Below, in pieces: positions 29,024 through 41,099 of a stretch of DNA of 64,000 nt. The notes under the pieces are model-generated. The model did not search any database. It worked only from the letters and a program-made list of their open reading frames with translations, and was not told where the DNA came from. Origin of the DNA: Sorex araneus (lineage: Eukaryota; Chordata; Mammalia; Eulipotyphla; Soricidae); the NCBI RefSeq assembly GCF_027595985.1, contig NC_073304.1:214798500-214862499 (forward strand). The letters run 5' to 3'. The first letter of the stretch is position 1. Every line of letters starts with the position of its first letter. Made by a program: the position numbers and the translations under genes.

Positions 29024-29568
29024 GGCACCATCTTTCTATGCCCTGCTTTTAACCAGTGCCTCAGCATATTCAATAAAGTCTTGCTGGATGAGTGGATCTG
29101 GGGAAGGTTTAAAATGTTGTGCCAGGGAATGTTTACCTAGTTCAGTGAGAAACCATGGGTGATTTTTGAATGGAAGAGAAGATTAACCTGGCTGTAGATG
29201 GTAGAATGGCTGTTGGCAAGGGGACAGACAAGGAGCATGGCTTGGGGGCTGCTGAGGTGGCCCCAGGGTTGGTTCCACGATGGCTGACTGTGGCTAGCAA
29301 TGAGGCAGGGGAGGGGAACCCTGTGGAGCTGGAACTTAGCAGCAGTGTATAGCAGGAGAACTCTAGAGAATGAGACCCCAGAGAGAGAACTGGCACCTGG
29401 GGGCAGATGGATGGGTTCCTGTCCCAGATGGACTTCAAAGAACCACACAGAGGGAAAAGTTACCAAATGCAAAAGAAGCTTTCCTGAAGACCAGATTGTT
29501 TAAAGTAATCATCCTGAGCTGGGTATAGGGTCCTAAATGTCTAGCCACAAGATTATCTAGACTGCTTA
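29024..29568. other. Unique sequence, nothing recognised
   Basis: About 545 bp; only short chance ORFs on either strand. Confidence 0.6.
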
Positions 29569-29584
29569 AAAGATAAGAACTTCC

Positions 29585-29764
29585 TGGGCTGGAGCAATAG
29601 CACAGCATGTAGGGCATTTGCCTTGCACGCGGCCGACCCGGGTTCAATTCCCAGCATCCCATATGGTCCCCCAAGCACCACCAGGAGTAATTCCTGAATG
29701 CAGAGCCAGGAGTAACCCATGAGCATCGCCAGGTATGACCCAAAAAGCAAAAAAAAAAAAAAAA
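29585..29764 (+). repeat. SOR-type SINE, near consensus
   Basis: Flanks AAAGATAAGAACTTCC and AAAGATAAGGACTTCC form the target duplication; long poly-A tail. Confidence 0.95.
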
Positions 29765-29989
29765 AAAGATAAGGACTTCCATCCTTGGGGACAAAATTTA
29801 TCTCCGAGGCAGGGAAGATGACTAAGAAGGTTCCCTCAGAGAGTTGTAATGTGACCTTTGGGAGTCCCTTCACCAACTTACCCCATACTGGACAGTGGAC
29901 CACACTTGACCTACCCCCAAGAGGCCTGAGAAAGGAATATTTCAGATTCTAGTTTTCTTCTTACCCTGGCAAGGCCGATAGCAGCTGCT

Positions 29990-30260
29990 GCAAGTGTTCG
30001 CCTCTACGCACACTGACTGATTACATAGCTGAACATAATCATTCACAACCCTTGATTTTACAGCTGGCGTGTCACTTAGCTTAATTACAGCACACAGTGG
30101 TATTTCAACTCAAGGAATCTAAGAAGCAATAAAATGGGTTTTGTAAATTGTTGGGAAGGCAATGAAGACCTCAGAACTGCAATTGACTAAGCATTGCTTT
30201 CAATTATTTTGCATTCTCTAGCCACCAACTTGAAGTGATTAATGAGCTGCTTGGTTTGAA
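29990..30260. promoter_or_regulatory. Candidate repeat-free regulatory block
   Basis: AT-rich, repeat-free stretch with homeodomain-type motifs: GCTTAATTACAG, GCAATAAAATGG (CAATAAAA fits posterior HOX/CDX binding), TTTTGCAT and GTGATTAATGAG. Conservation was not tested. Confidence 0.25.
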
Positions 30261-30598
30261 ATCCAAGCAGGCGCCAGGGTTCCGGGAGGCCGCTGTGTGT
30301 CTCCTGCACGCCCACTGTGTGCTGCCAAGGGACACCAAGGCTTCAGGCACTGCCCCAGTATGGCCCGAGTCTTTCCCACCAGTATTTGCTCATCATGCTT
30401 CAAGCCAGGTCACTCCTGGCCTATGGAGACTGATCTGGGATGATTATGAGCAAGTCATACCCCTCCGCCTTCCTTTTTACTTCCCAAACATCTATCATCC
30501 CTGAAAAGCACGAGGAAAGAAATGTGGGGAAACAGAACAAGTTCTTTAGAGATCTAAATTATTTAATAACCAAAATTCTTTAAAAGACGTACAGCTGA

Positions 30599-30770
30599 GG
30601 GGCTGGAGTGATAGTACAGCGGGTAGGGCATTTGCCTTGCACGCGGTCAACCCGGGTACGATTCCCAGCATCCCATATGGTCCCCTGAGCACCGCCAGGA
30701 GTGATTCCTGAGTGCATGAGCCGGGAGTAACCCCTGTGCATCAACAGGTGTGACCCAAAAAGAAAAAAAA
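30599..30770 (+). repeat. SOR-type SINE, full length
   Basis: Flanks AAGACGTACAGCTGA and AAGATGTACAGCTGA form a 15-bp duplication. Confidence 0.94.
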
Positions 30771-30785
30771 AAGATGTACAGCTGA

Positions 30786-30968
30786 ACTGGAGTGATAGTT
30801 CAGCAGATAGGATGTTTGCCTTGCCTGTGGCTGATCCGGGTTCGATTCCCAGCATCCCATATGGTCTCCTGAGCACCGCCAGGAGTAATTCCTGAGTGCA
30901 GAGCCAGGTGTGCGTCTGCACATCTCCGGGTATGACCCACAAAGGAAAAAAAGAAAAGGGGAAAAAAA
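30786..30968 (+). repeat. SOR-type SINE, directly abutting the previous
   Basis: Starts ACTGGAGTGATAGTTCAGCA; older than its neighbour. Confidence 0.85.
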
Positions 30969-31070
30969 GACATAAATCTAAATTTCTTGCATTCTCTGCT
31001 AGAATTCTTTCGCTACCTTATTTCATGGTTGTTAATTTTTAGGAATGTACTTCTTGGACAGCTATTTTAT

Positions 31071-31365
31071 TTTAGCAGTGTCAGAGACTGAACTTAGCAC
31101 CACTCATGCAAGGCTGGCCCACTATCTCTGGCTCTATCCCCAGCCCCTTGGGTAACCTTTTTGTTTCGTTTTGGAGTCACAGCTGGTGGTGCTCAAGTCT
31201 TACTTCTGCCTCTTTTCTCAGGAATCACCCCTACTGGTACTCTGGGGACCACAGTGGTACTCTGGGGATCATAATTCCCAACCACATGGTGTTGGGATTA
31301 AACTGGCCTCAGTCATGAGCAAGGCAAGTGCCTTACCTGCTGCACTATATTATCTCTTCAGCCCC
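31071..31365 (-). repeat. SINE head fragment and a full diverged SINE
   Basis: Head piece at 31071-31147, then a copy at 31156-31365 with a small tandem duplication TGGTACTCTGGGGA. Confidence 0.7.
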
Positions 31366-31894
31366 TGGATATTTTAAAGGACAAGTCCGTAGTAACCCCC
31401 AGCCCACCACCACCCTGCTTCTGCAAGTCTAGGAACTTAGGGATGTTCATGGAAAGGGACTCCAGCCATTGGAGAAAGAGGCAGAAGCAGCTGGAATTTG
31501 GAGGGGTGACACTGAGACAGAGTCCCCTTGTCCTGTGCAACCTTGGTCAGCAGAAAGCAGCTGCCTTACCAGTTGTGCAGGGTGGGAGAACAAACAGCAA
31601 AATCCTGTTGGCAAACCCAGCAGGGCCATAACAGTGTGGCCAAAGCAAACTCCAATGCCCTCCCATTCCCCCTTGGATCTGGCTGGAGATGTGAGGGAGT
31701 CGACTAAGCTCACAGGTCAAAGCATCAGGCAGCCAATGGCAGTGCTCAGACGGACTCATCCCAGGGCTTGGGCCCCATCTGGATCCCTTCTCTCCTGGCC
31801 CTGCTGCCCTTTCCATTTGGCACAGGCAAAGAACAGACTGATGTGGATAAAAAGATTTTTTTTTTCACGTGTGTTACTTTGCTCTTCAACTGCT

Positions 31895-31965
31895 GTCCTG
31901 TGAGATCAGTTTATTTCCATCTGGCAGATGAGAAAAACGGAGGCCAGGGGCAGTAAAAGACATGG
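31895..31965 (+). repeat. Probable MIR fragment
   Basis: TTATTTCCATCTGGCAGATG followed by AGAAAAACGGAGGC resembles the MIR core. Confidence 0.45.
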
Positions 31966-31969
31966 TCTG

Positions 31970-32133
31970 GGGGCTGGAGCGATAGCACAGTGGGTAGGTT
32001 ATTTGCCTTGCAAGTGGCCAACCTGGGTTCAATCCCCAGCATCCCATATGGTCCCCCGAGCAAAGCCAGAAGTAATTCCTGAGTGCAAAGCTAGGAGTAA
32101 CCCCTGAGCATTGCTGGGTGTGACCCAAAATAG
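31970..32133 (+). repeat. SOR-type SINE
   Basis: GGGCTGGAGCGATAGCACAG head, ends GTGACCCAAAATAGG. Confidence 0.9.
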
Positions 32134-32142
32134 GACTTCAAG

Positions 32143-32322
32143 CCTCTTTTTCTTTTGTGGGAGGAGAGCCACACCCAGCCAGCAGTGCTCAGGGCTTGCT
32201 TCTGACTGTGCTCAGGGATCACTCCTGGCTGTACTCAGGGAACCATATGGAACGCTGTGGATTAAACCTGGGTCAGCTGCATGCAAACAAGTACCCTACC
32301 CATTGTACTACTGCTCTGACCC
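32143..32322 (-). repeat. Diverged SINE
   Basis: T-rich start, CAGCCAGCAGTGCTCAGG body, ends CTGCTCTGACCCC. Confidence 0.75.
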
Positions 32323-32569
32323 CTTGGATCTTCTCTTTCCATGCAGTCATAGCTGAAGAGCAAAGGCTAAAAGGAGGGACCGAGGGTATTTTTGCTTTAA
32401 GATCAGAAAACAGCTGTTGAAGTCCCAGGTTCTGTCTTCCATACCTGCCAACACAAAGGAGGCCCAGTGAGGTGGTGCAAGACAAGCCCTCTGCCCACTG
32501 TTCTGTCTCTGGTCCCCCCCAAAATGCTTCTAATCATTTAGGAATTTAAGCAGTGCTCCCCTCTAATTT

Positions 32570-32748
32570 GTTTATTTACTTATTGGGGCTTGGGACTATA
32601 TCCAGTAGTGCTAAGGGGCTACTCCTAGCTTGGTGTCTGTGTGTGGGATGTGGGGGGACGTTACTGGAAGTGCTGAGGGAACTGTGTGGTGCCTGGGACC
32701 CATCAGGCAAGGCCTATGCTTAGCCCTTTCAGCCACCTTCCTGGCTCA
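32570..32748 (-). repeat. Old SINE relic
   Basis: CAGTAGTGCTAAGGGGCTAC and CCTTTCAGCCACC are the recognisable parts. Confidence 0.5.
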
Positions 32749-32817
32749 TGTTTCTTTATTTAAACATGAAAGCTCTGAGTCAAGAGCTCTGGGTTTTTTT
32801 GTTGTTGCTGTTGTTTT

Positions 32818-32986
32818 GTTTTTTGCTTTTTGGGTCACACCTGGCGATGCACAGGGGTTACTCCTGGCTCTGCACTCAGGAATTACCCTAGTGGTGCTCA
32901 GGGGACCATATGGGATGCTGGGAATCAAACCGAGTCAGCCACATGCAAGGCAAACGCCCTACCAACTGTGCTATGGTTCCAGCCCC
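32818..32986 (-). repeat. SOR-type SINE, full length
   Basis: Flanked by AAGAGCTCTGG at 32782-32792 and 32987-32997. Confidence 0.93.
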
Positions 32987-33136
32987 AAGAGCTCTGGTTT
33001 TTGTGTTATCATTTGGTTGTGTTTGTAACTAAATTAGTGCTGTTATGACATGCAGCCTCATGGTGGTGTCTTGGGGGCTACTGTACCAGTGAAATCGCAG
33101 AGCCCTAAAGTTACAATGCCTTGTTAGGACATTTAT

Positions 33137-33139
<3 letters not shown>

Positions 33140-33186
<47 letters not shown>
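33140..33186. repeat. (TC)n microsatellite
   Basis: About 23 uninterrupted TC units. Confidence 0.97.
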
Positions 33187-33189
<3 letters not shown>

Positions 33190-33419
33190 TGCTCACTTGC
33201 CCTGAACCTAGGGACACTGCACTTCTAGGGACAGAAGTGCATTAGTTATTATTGGCCTAGAGGGCTGCTTCCTTCTGGGTCCTCTGAGTATTTTCCCCAG
33301 TGTGTATGTAAAGAGGGTTGGTCAGAAAAGAACCCGTGCATGGGGCTTGGTTGGGCCCAGCGACCAGTTCCCTTTTCTGTCACATTCTGATTTCCTCCTC
33401 TCTGGGCACCTGCAGGAAG

Positions 33420-34220
33420 ACACCCCATTGGCGCGATCAGGGCCAGGAAAGCCCAGGTGGGCGAGTCTGTCCTCTGTTCCCCAGCCCCAGAGTCAGGACT
33501 TGGAGGCAGCGCGGCTGGAGAGAGCGATTGAGGTCAAGGCGGGCCTGATTTGGAGGTTCTACTGGGCAGGGTGTGAGCCTGGAAAGACACATCCGTCTGA
33601 GTTTGCCCAGAGAAGGAGACTGGGAGCCTCGGACAGGAAAACCGCCTTTGCTCCACCAGATCCCCGCACCCCGCACACCTGAGCATCCCGCACTTGTCTG
33701 CTCCAGGTTGGCGGCCAGGCGGAGTGCGCTCCGGGGATTGGCTCCCGCTGCGTGCTCTGCAGCCTGATTGTGTCTGGATCCCCTGCCAGGACTGTCTCTG
33801 CGCAGGTGCGGGACCCTAGAGCACCCCGCGTCACAGCCAGGGGATCAGAAGGATCGGGCTGGGACTGGTGGATGGATGAGGGACCCAGTTAGAGGCACTG
33901 CGCACGGTAGAAAATCGGCGGGTGTCGGAGCGCTGCGCTCCTGCCCTTTTCCCCGCGCGCCCAGCGCTCCCGCTCTCAGCCTCCAGCGCCCAAGAAGTCA
34001 AGGGGTCTGAGAGCTGCTTCCTCCGGTATCGCCTTCAGAAAACGCGTCCCTACCGTTTATTTGGCGCAGATGGCTTGCCTCAAAGCACTTTGCGGACTTC
34101 ATTCCTCAAACAACCGGTGGAGGAGGCCGCGCCTCCCAGTTTCGGAACAGAAACGTGGGTCCCCCTTGACGGGAAGGAAACGGGATGTGCGCGAGGCAAG
34201 ACGAGCGTGGCTCCAGGCCG
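33420..34220. promoter_or_regulatory. Orphan CpG-rich island
   Basis: CpG dinucleotides are frequent here (for example GCGCTGCGCTCCTG and CCCCGCGCGCCCAGCG around 33930-33965), and the stretch is SINE-free in a SINE-dense region. It has an inverted CCAAT box (GATTGGCTCC near 33736). No gene start was found; it may be an unannotated promoter or a Hox regulatory island. Confidence 0.45.
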
Positions 34221-34481
34221 CCCTTCCCCACCTGGGTAGAACCTGAGTACACGCTCCAAATTCCTGTTCTGATGGGGACAGAGTTGCACATTCCTGTATG
34301 GCTCTCCCCGTTCTGTCACTGCTCCTAGGAATACCCCCAACAAAACAGAGTGGGAATGGCGATTTCACAGCTTTCCAGAACAAGAAACAGGACCGTGAGG
34401 TTCAGAAAATCAGGCTCCTAATAACTAATAACGTCAATTCCAAGAACACAGTCAGCCAGGCCACTCTCTTAATTATGACCA

Positions 34482-34617
34482 TTTTTGAGGTAGTTTTGGG
34501 CCATACCTTGCGGTGTTCAGGGATTACTTCTGGGAGACCATATGGGACGCCGGGAATAGAACCCAGAACAGTGCATGCAAGGCAAATGCCCTATCTGCTG
34601 TAATATCACTCTGGCCC
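34482..34617 (-). repeat. SINE with internal deletion
   Basis: Right end TAATATCACTCTGGCCC, followed directly by a 24-bp AT palindrome (34619-34642). Confidence 0.75.
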
Positions 34618-35099
34618 ATATATATTATATATAATATATATTCATACATATATTATTTTTGAAATAGTGGTGTGTTGGAAACACAGGCTTTCAGGAGTGT
34701 CTCTGTCATGGAGTTATGATTTATTAGCATTTGTCTTCTCAGAGCTATTGGATCTCCTGTTGTAGAGAGTGACCACCTGGACCCCAGAAGAAAGGGAACT
34801 GGTCTTTCTCCCTTCCTCCTTTCTGGGTCATTTTTGCTAAGTGCTGAGTATGACCCCTGAATTGATTCCAGGACCAACTCTGTAGCTGTTAATATTGTCC
34901 GCTTTTATGGGGTGAGGGGGAGACTTTGGGGGGAAAGGCACTTGCTGGTCTCAGACCAGCTGAGGCATGGGATTCTGGTCTGTGCTTGCAGCTGTTTGAT
35001 CTCAGGGCTTCTCTCTATCATCTCGTGGCCAGAGAATGACTTTGGATTTAAATCATGACAGTCATAACATAAAATCATTCTAATGCCATCTTTAGCATT

Positions 35100-35740
35100 A
35101 AAATGACAGCCAGGGTTCAGACACTTGGTTTGCATGTGGTCAATTTTGTAGACTCCCGGTAACCGCATAGGGTTTCTGGAGACCACCAGGGGTCACACCT
35201 GAGCACAGAGCCAAGGTGTAATGCCAACAACCCACCCCACACCCAACCCCAAAGGACAGCCATGTTTTTTGTAATCATGATGTTTTTTGGAGAGTGTTGT
35301 TTTGCTTACTTCAGTCCAGCCATGTGCAGGCAAGGCAAGTGCCTTATGCTTTAACTGCTGTACAATCTCTCTGCCCCGTATTCATGATCTTAAAGTTCAG
35401 CCACCGAGGTTGCTCCCCAAGGCATGAGGATTTCGCGGATGCTGTGCTGACACCCAGTTTCCCTATAGAGGATCTAGGTCTTTGGGTGTTTCTGATACTT
35501 CCCAACCTTTCCTGCTCCCTCAATGCCCCAAGGTGATGACCATTTCCAAAATCTCCTTTCAGAGACCAGAAGGAATGGATTCTTTTTCTAAGTGAAGAGC
35601 AACAGGGCAGGGGTTGAGGAAGAGAGATAATATGGGGATTTAGGCTCTTGTGGAGACCTCTGATCTGCAGCACCATGTATGGTTTCCTGAGCACAGACTA
35701 GAAATAGCCCCAAGAGCAAGTGTAACCCAAAAAACTGAGA
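35100..35740 (+). repeat. Old SINE relics
   Basis: Fragments at 35100-35228 (plus), about 35285-35380 (minus) and 35612-35740 (plus). All are heavily diverged. Confidence 0.5.
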
Positions 35741-37074
35741 AAGAGGGTGTGTGTGTGGGGGGTGCACCCAGGCTTCTGCCTAGACTTCTCCAGGCAGCAG
35801 GGTTGCCTCCAGAAAGTCTCTGCTGGATTCTGACTGGGGGATGGTGGGAAAGAAAGAGGTAGAGAAGAGGGGTTCAGAACGCCCCCCTTTCTCTCCTTTC
35901 TTTCCTCCTTTCCTCTTCCAGCCTCCTCACTGACTTTGCTGGCCCAACAGCTTACAAAGCACCAAAGGTGTTTCCTGACACAGGAGGCTGGGCTGGCTCA
36001 GTGCGGGAAGCCTGATTCTGCAGGGTCCCACTGTCCCGAGTAGGACCTTTTAGGAGGTTTGAGAAGGAGCTGGAGACTTGGAAGTCCTCGGCCCACTGCA
36101 TTCTGAGATTTCCCAGCCTCGCTACCACACCCTGGTCTTCCAGGGCTGCAGGGCCAGGTGGCGCTAAACCTGCATCCAAGGTCTTCAAGGTCTGGGGGGA
36201 TGCGGGGCAGGAGGGTCTCCTGGAACTCATCCTAGTGTTTCCAAGACCCCAGAAAGGGGGATTTTGATGACCTGCTTCATCTTATCCCTAATTCGCTGTA
36301 AGATTTCCATGTCCTACCAGAGAAATCTACTGACTTTGAGGACGAAGAGTCCAAAGGCAGAGGAAATCCAAGAATTTGCACTGCCCACTTTTGGGAAGTC
36401 AAAGGGTTTAGAACTGAATCCCCAAATGCATAAAAGAAGAGGGTAGCACCCCCCACTTCTCTTCATGTACCCCAAGAACTGGACTCCACTTCATGGGTTC
36501 CACCTGAAAGGGGTTAATATTTCACTCTTTACCCCCTTCCCTCCACCTAGAAGCTGGCAAAGAGGCTGTTGGGACCCCGGTCACCAGTTGGTCACCTTTG
36601 GGGGCTGGAATCACTGTTGGGTGGGTCACTGAGGGTGCTCCCAGCCAGCCAGTCCTCTGCAGACCCAGTCTGAGGTGTACCCTTCAGTATGCTGCTCTGG
36701 CCCTCACCTGACCCAGCCCGACTGATAAGCCCCCAGACAGCCAAACATCGTTAACTTCTTTGCCTTTCCAGATTTCTCAGCCTGTCCTCTCCCCGACCCC
36801 AGGGTGGGGGTAGGGGTCCCTCCTCAGGGGGCGGGGTTCAGAGGATACACATTCATCCTTTGACCTCATACTCCCTCCTCACCCTCCGCTTCTGGGCCTC
36901 AGCCACCTTTCTGAGCAACACCCCCACCCCGCCCCACCCCATACAGCTCCCCTGTCATGTATGTAGCCTCAGACTCAGAGATCCAGAGAGAAAGGGCAAG
37001 TGGATCTCTGAGACTCTGAGAGATGACTTCAGAAACAGAAACTTCAAATCCCTTGGTTCTCAACCTTGAATAGA
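35741..37074. other. Unique sequence, nothing recognised
   Basis: 1.3 kb without a supportable gene or repeat; only scattered chance ORFs below 125 codons. Confidence 0.55.
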
Positions 37075-37075
37075 A

Positions 37076-37132
<57 letters not shown>

Positions 37133-37150
37133 AACAGAGAGAGAGAGAGC
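37075..37150. repeat. (GA)n microsatellite
   Basis: About 60 bp of perfect AG followed by an interrupted tail. Confidence 0.95.
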
Positions 37151-37329
37151 ATCTACATGAAAATCAGAGACATCAGGATGAGGGAAGCTTTGTGCTGATA
37201 TCACAGAGCCTGGCAAAGCCCATTGGGTCTTGGTCTCAGGTTCTCAGACCCTCTGTCAGGGTGAGGATGACCCCATTAGAAAACTGGTCATTCTCACTGC
37301 AGGTGCTTACTTCAGCACTGCCAGTCCTA

Positions 37330-37620
37330 CCACACATAAACACTCACATGTACATACATACAAATACATGGTACAAAAATCACATACACATAAAACATTT
37401 ATATACGTACATGATACACATAAAATACTTGTGCATGCACACCTACGATTTTACATTCACAAATGTACACATATACAAATATACATACAAATACACATGC
37501 ATATATGCAATACATATATACACCTGCACACGGAGATACATATACATGAAACGTACACATATGTATGCATACAAATACACACACATATTCAGATGTGCAC
37601 ATGCATCCACATAAAACACA
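37330..37620. repeat. CA/TA-rich low-complexity tract
   Basis: Imperfect ACATAC, ATACAA and ACACAT units over about 290 bp produce spurious His/Thr/Tyr-rich ORFs on both strands. Confidence 0.85.
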
Positions 37621-37728
37621 TTCATTGCAGCAATGCTGGTTCTGCCCTCACATCCTACTCTGGCTTCCTCCCATTCCTGAGTCCCAAGAAGATTCACTGG
37701 AAAAGTCTCTCAGAAGGGTTCCTTCCCG

Positions 37729-37896
37729 GGGCTGGAGTGATAGCACAGCGGGTAGGGCGTTTGCCTTGCATGCGGCCGACCCAGGTTCGAATCCCAGCAT
37801 CCCATATGGTCCCTTGAGCACCGCCAGGGATAATTCCTGAGTGCATGAGCCAGGAATGACCCCTGTGCATTGCCGGGTGTGACCCAAAAAAAAAAA
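37729..37896 (+). repeat. SOR-type SINE, full length
   Basis: Flanks AGGGTTCCTTCCC and AGGGTTCCTTGCC form the target duplication. Confidence 0.94.
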
Positions 37897-38218
37897 GGGT
37901 TCCTTGCCAATGAGGCAGGAGGGAGTTAGGGCAAGTTTATCCATGGGGATGTAGAAGGGTTCCCAGGGGGATGGGAGCTCCTCTGGTGGTCAGGCCACCT
38001 CCCTTCATGAGCAAAAGCTGAGAGATAAAGCCCAAGTGTCTGTTCTCACTAATGATGCAAGCGACCACTTCATGAAATAGGGACATAGTCTCAGCTAGAA
38101 CAATTTAACAACTAGTTGGGCTAAAAGGTTCGATGTCTTTGGTCTAAAGTCAGGTATGAAAGACAGTCTCTCAGGCTTCCTCTGGGAGACAGTCTATAGC
38201 AAGTTATTTTCTGAATGC

Positions 38219-38379
38219 TTTTTTGTCCTTTGGGGCCAGTCCTAGGGTGCCCAGGACTTAGCCCGGGCTCTGCTCTGAGATCACTCCTGGTTGAGGGGAG
38301 CAGAGGCAGTGTTGGGGATTGAAACTGGTTCAGCTACATACATTCAAGTGCCTTATTCCTGAACTGTCTCTCCAGCACT
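38219..38379 (-). repeat. Diverged SINE
   Basis: GGGGCCAGTCCTAGGGTGCC to CTGTCTCTCCAGCAC. Confidence 0.62.
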
Positions 38380-39989
38380 CTTACCTGAATACTTAAAAAA
38401 AATTCTTTAAAGCTTGACTATGAAATCCTTACCTCACTCATAATAGCCACAAAAGGATACAACATAATATGAAAGCCTGGGGGAAGTAGAGCTCATCTCC
38501 ACACTTCTAAGCCTTGATTCCAAACCCTAAGTGATGGAGCACCTTGGAAGTGTTCAGTGTTGGCAGGTTGTAACTGTTTACTGCTGCAGTGGCTGTAGCC
38601 CAAATAGGCTCCAAAACCTCCCCCTTCACCCTAGCTTCTCTTTTCCCAATGATTTACCTACCTACATTTTAGCTCAGTTTCTAAATAAGCATAAACAAGG
38701 CACAGAACGTTCTGTCTTCCGAAATGCCTGTGAAGGAGTGGGGGCAGTTGAGCAATATGGCCCCGCCCAGCCTAGCACGGACCTTACTTCTTGGGGTACC
38801 AGCAGAAAATCTGGGGCCTTTAAAGGGGCTTCATCTGGGATCTAGGAACACTGGTCAGAAGTTTAGGGTGGCTGAGCACTGGAGTACTGATTAGTTCTGG
38901 GGAATTGACTTGCCCTGACCCTCAAGCCCCCTTAGAATCCTCACTCTGACCCTTCCCCCTGCTACCAACTCCAGCCCCGCCAACCCTCTTGCCTCCAAAC
39001 AAAGCTGGCTGTCCCAATTCTGTGTTCTCTGTGTCCACTCTGAGGACAAGATCTGTGCAGCCATCCTCGGGAGCAGCTGGTGCTGGCTGTTTGCTGTCAG
39101 GTCACAGGCACAGCCAGCTGGGCCATAATCATCTCGTTGGGCAGCATGTAGAAAGAGCATCTCCAAAAGCTTGTCTGCCTAGTGCTCAAGGAGCCGCAGC
39201 TGAGACTCACTCAGCCTTCCAATGTTTGAAGATTTGGGGATGGCAGGTCGGTGCCCTTGGGAAGAGTTGCCTTGGGCTGCTCAGGGCTAAGAGTGGCTAG
39301 ATGGGGCCTGAGAGCCCCTAGCTAAGGTCCCAGCTCTGTGGCACTGTAGCCGCTGCCCTTCCTCTCCGAGGCGAGCCTCTTCCATGTCTTCTAAAGAGAT
39401 TCCACAACGAAGAAGAAACGTTGATGGACAAGCAAATCTCATTTTCCAACAAAGAGGGAATTCTGCAGGTCGGGGTGAAAAACCATGTGGGAAAGAGTTT
39501 GAATTTTATACCCCATTTCTGCCCATCTTCCCTCTACCTCAGGCTAGAGTGAGATGAAAAGGCCAACATAGTTTGGTGAACAGCTTTCAAATCTGTTATC
39601 TGAACTGCTGGTTTGCCAATACCAAACCACGTTTTAACAAAACTCTATCAGAGAGACTGGTGGAAAAACAAGCTTGACCAAACCCAGCAGAAAACGGGAG
39701 GACGCGCACAGACAGTTCTCTGCAAGAGGACAAACAAGAGCTCTTCGTACCAGGACAACACGTTCAACCTCTGTGAACACGAGAAATGCATTTACTGAGT
39801 CTTAAAGATCACCCACTTCTAAGAGTGTTTCTTAGGGAGGTGCTTGTAGGTCTACACAGCACTGAATCCTGCGGATGTGAAACAGCACGGCTGGGGGAAT
39901 CCAGGATGTAAATATCTATTACTAATCACCTGGTGTGCCCTATCCTAAACAGCATTGTAAACCACAATGCCTAAAAGTAAAAAAAGAAA
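38380..39989. other. Unique sequence, nothing recognised
   Basis: 1.6 kb with no recognisable repeat or gene; ORFs are short and lack known motifs. Confidence 0.55.
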
Positions 39990-40290
39990 AAGGAGCACTT
40001 TCCACAGAATGGCCTGAGCGGCGGGAAGGAAACTGGGAACACTGGCGGAGGGAAGGGGAATGGTGTCAGAATATTGTATGCCTGAAACTCGGTCATGAAT
40101 TAGTGACTCGATTAAACGTTTTTTAAAAATTTTAAATGTGTTGACATTAATTTGGGCACATCCATACCATAAAAAGGAGTCATTACGGAGGTATGAGTCA
40201 AGACATGGAATTGTTGTAACAAGTTTTTGTTATTGTTTTGATAAAAGTCAAATACAAAGTTACGTGTATGATATTCTAGCTTGGTGTGGT
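39990..40290 (+). mobile_element. Two L1-type 3' fragments
   Basis: 39990-40125 has GGAAACTGGGAACACTGG and GCCTGAAACTCGGTCATGAA, matching the host element at 20248. 40135-40290 has ACATCCATACCATAAAAAGG, resembling the end of L1 ORF2. Confidence 0.5.
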
Positions 40291-40512
40291 TAAAAAGATA
40301 CCTCGAGGAGAAAGAAGAACTGGAGAGGAAGGAGTTGGAGCTCCTCTTCCTTCTTCCTTTCCTTTCCCTTCCCCTTTCCTTCCTTCTTCATTGTGTTTGA
40401 GTGGAGGTACCATGAGTTATGCTGCCGTCAATGACAGTTATACAAATATACAGCTTTAACCTCTTTCAGAGCGCCAGTTTTCCCCACATCGTACTTTTCT
40501 TTGTATGGTCTT

Positions 40513-40712
40513 TCATGACTTATTGGGGCGGGGGGAGAGCACATACCTCATGGTGCCCAGGGGTTCTCCTGCATCTGTACTCAGGACTCACTCCTGGCAG
40601 GGTTCAGGAGACCCTATGGTATTCGAGGTGGGGCAGGGAGTCCTGAACCCAGGTTGGGCAGGGTACATGCAAGACAAGTGCCTTATCCGCTATATCATCC
40701 CTCTGTTCTCCG
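40513..40712 (-). repeat. Diverged SINE
   Basis: ACATACCTCATGGTGCCCAG body to CTATATCATCCCTCTG. Confidence 0.65.
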
Positions 40713-41099
40713 TTAGTAACTTCTGAACCCCCCCCCCTTTTGCATGTTTTACCTTTTCAAAAAAGAGAGGTTAGAATGTGAAAATTATGATTTTAATAGC
40801 GCTCAATTTTAAATATATGGGGGAATCCGACTTGGTGTGGCTATTGGTTTTTGAAAAAAGGAGAAATTTTAAAAACCCACTGTACTTTTGCACCCACACC
40901 AATTCCATTTCTGTTTCTGAAGATGTGATCTAAATAATTCTTGTATCCTATCTAAAACGATTGGAATTAAAAAATATCAGATTTAACGGACTTAATTCGT
41001 CTGAAAAATAAAAGCAAAAGCTTTATTCCCACCCCCAACCCCTCCTCACCCCCGTCATTGGTCGGTCAAGTTTAACTCAAGGAAGCCTACGCAAAAATC

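Noticed and set aside
28448..29140. 230-codon plus ORF
   Set aside because: Built from an old SINE, intergenic sequence and an antisense SINE; contains the standard SINE-derived peptide.
34619..34642. 24-bp AT palindrome
   Set aside because: ATATAT-type palindromes arise readily in AT repeats; no further structure is visible.
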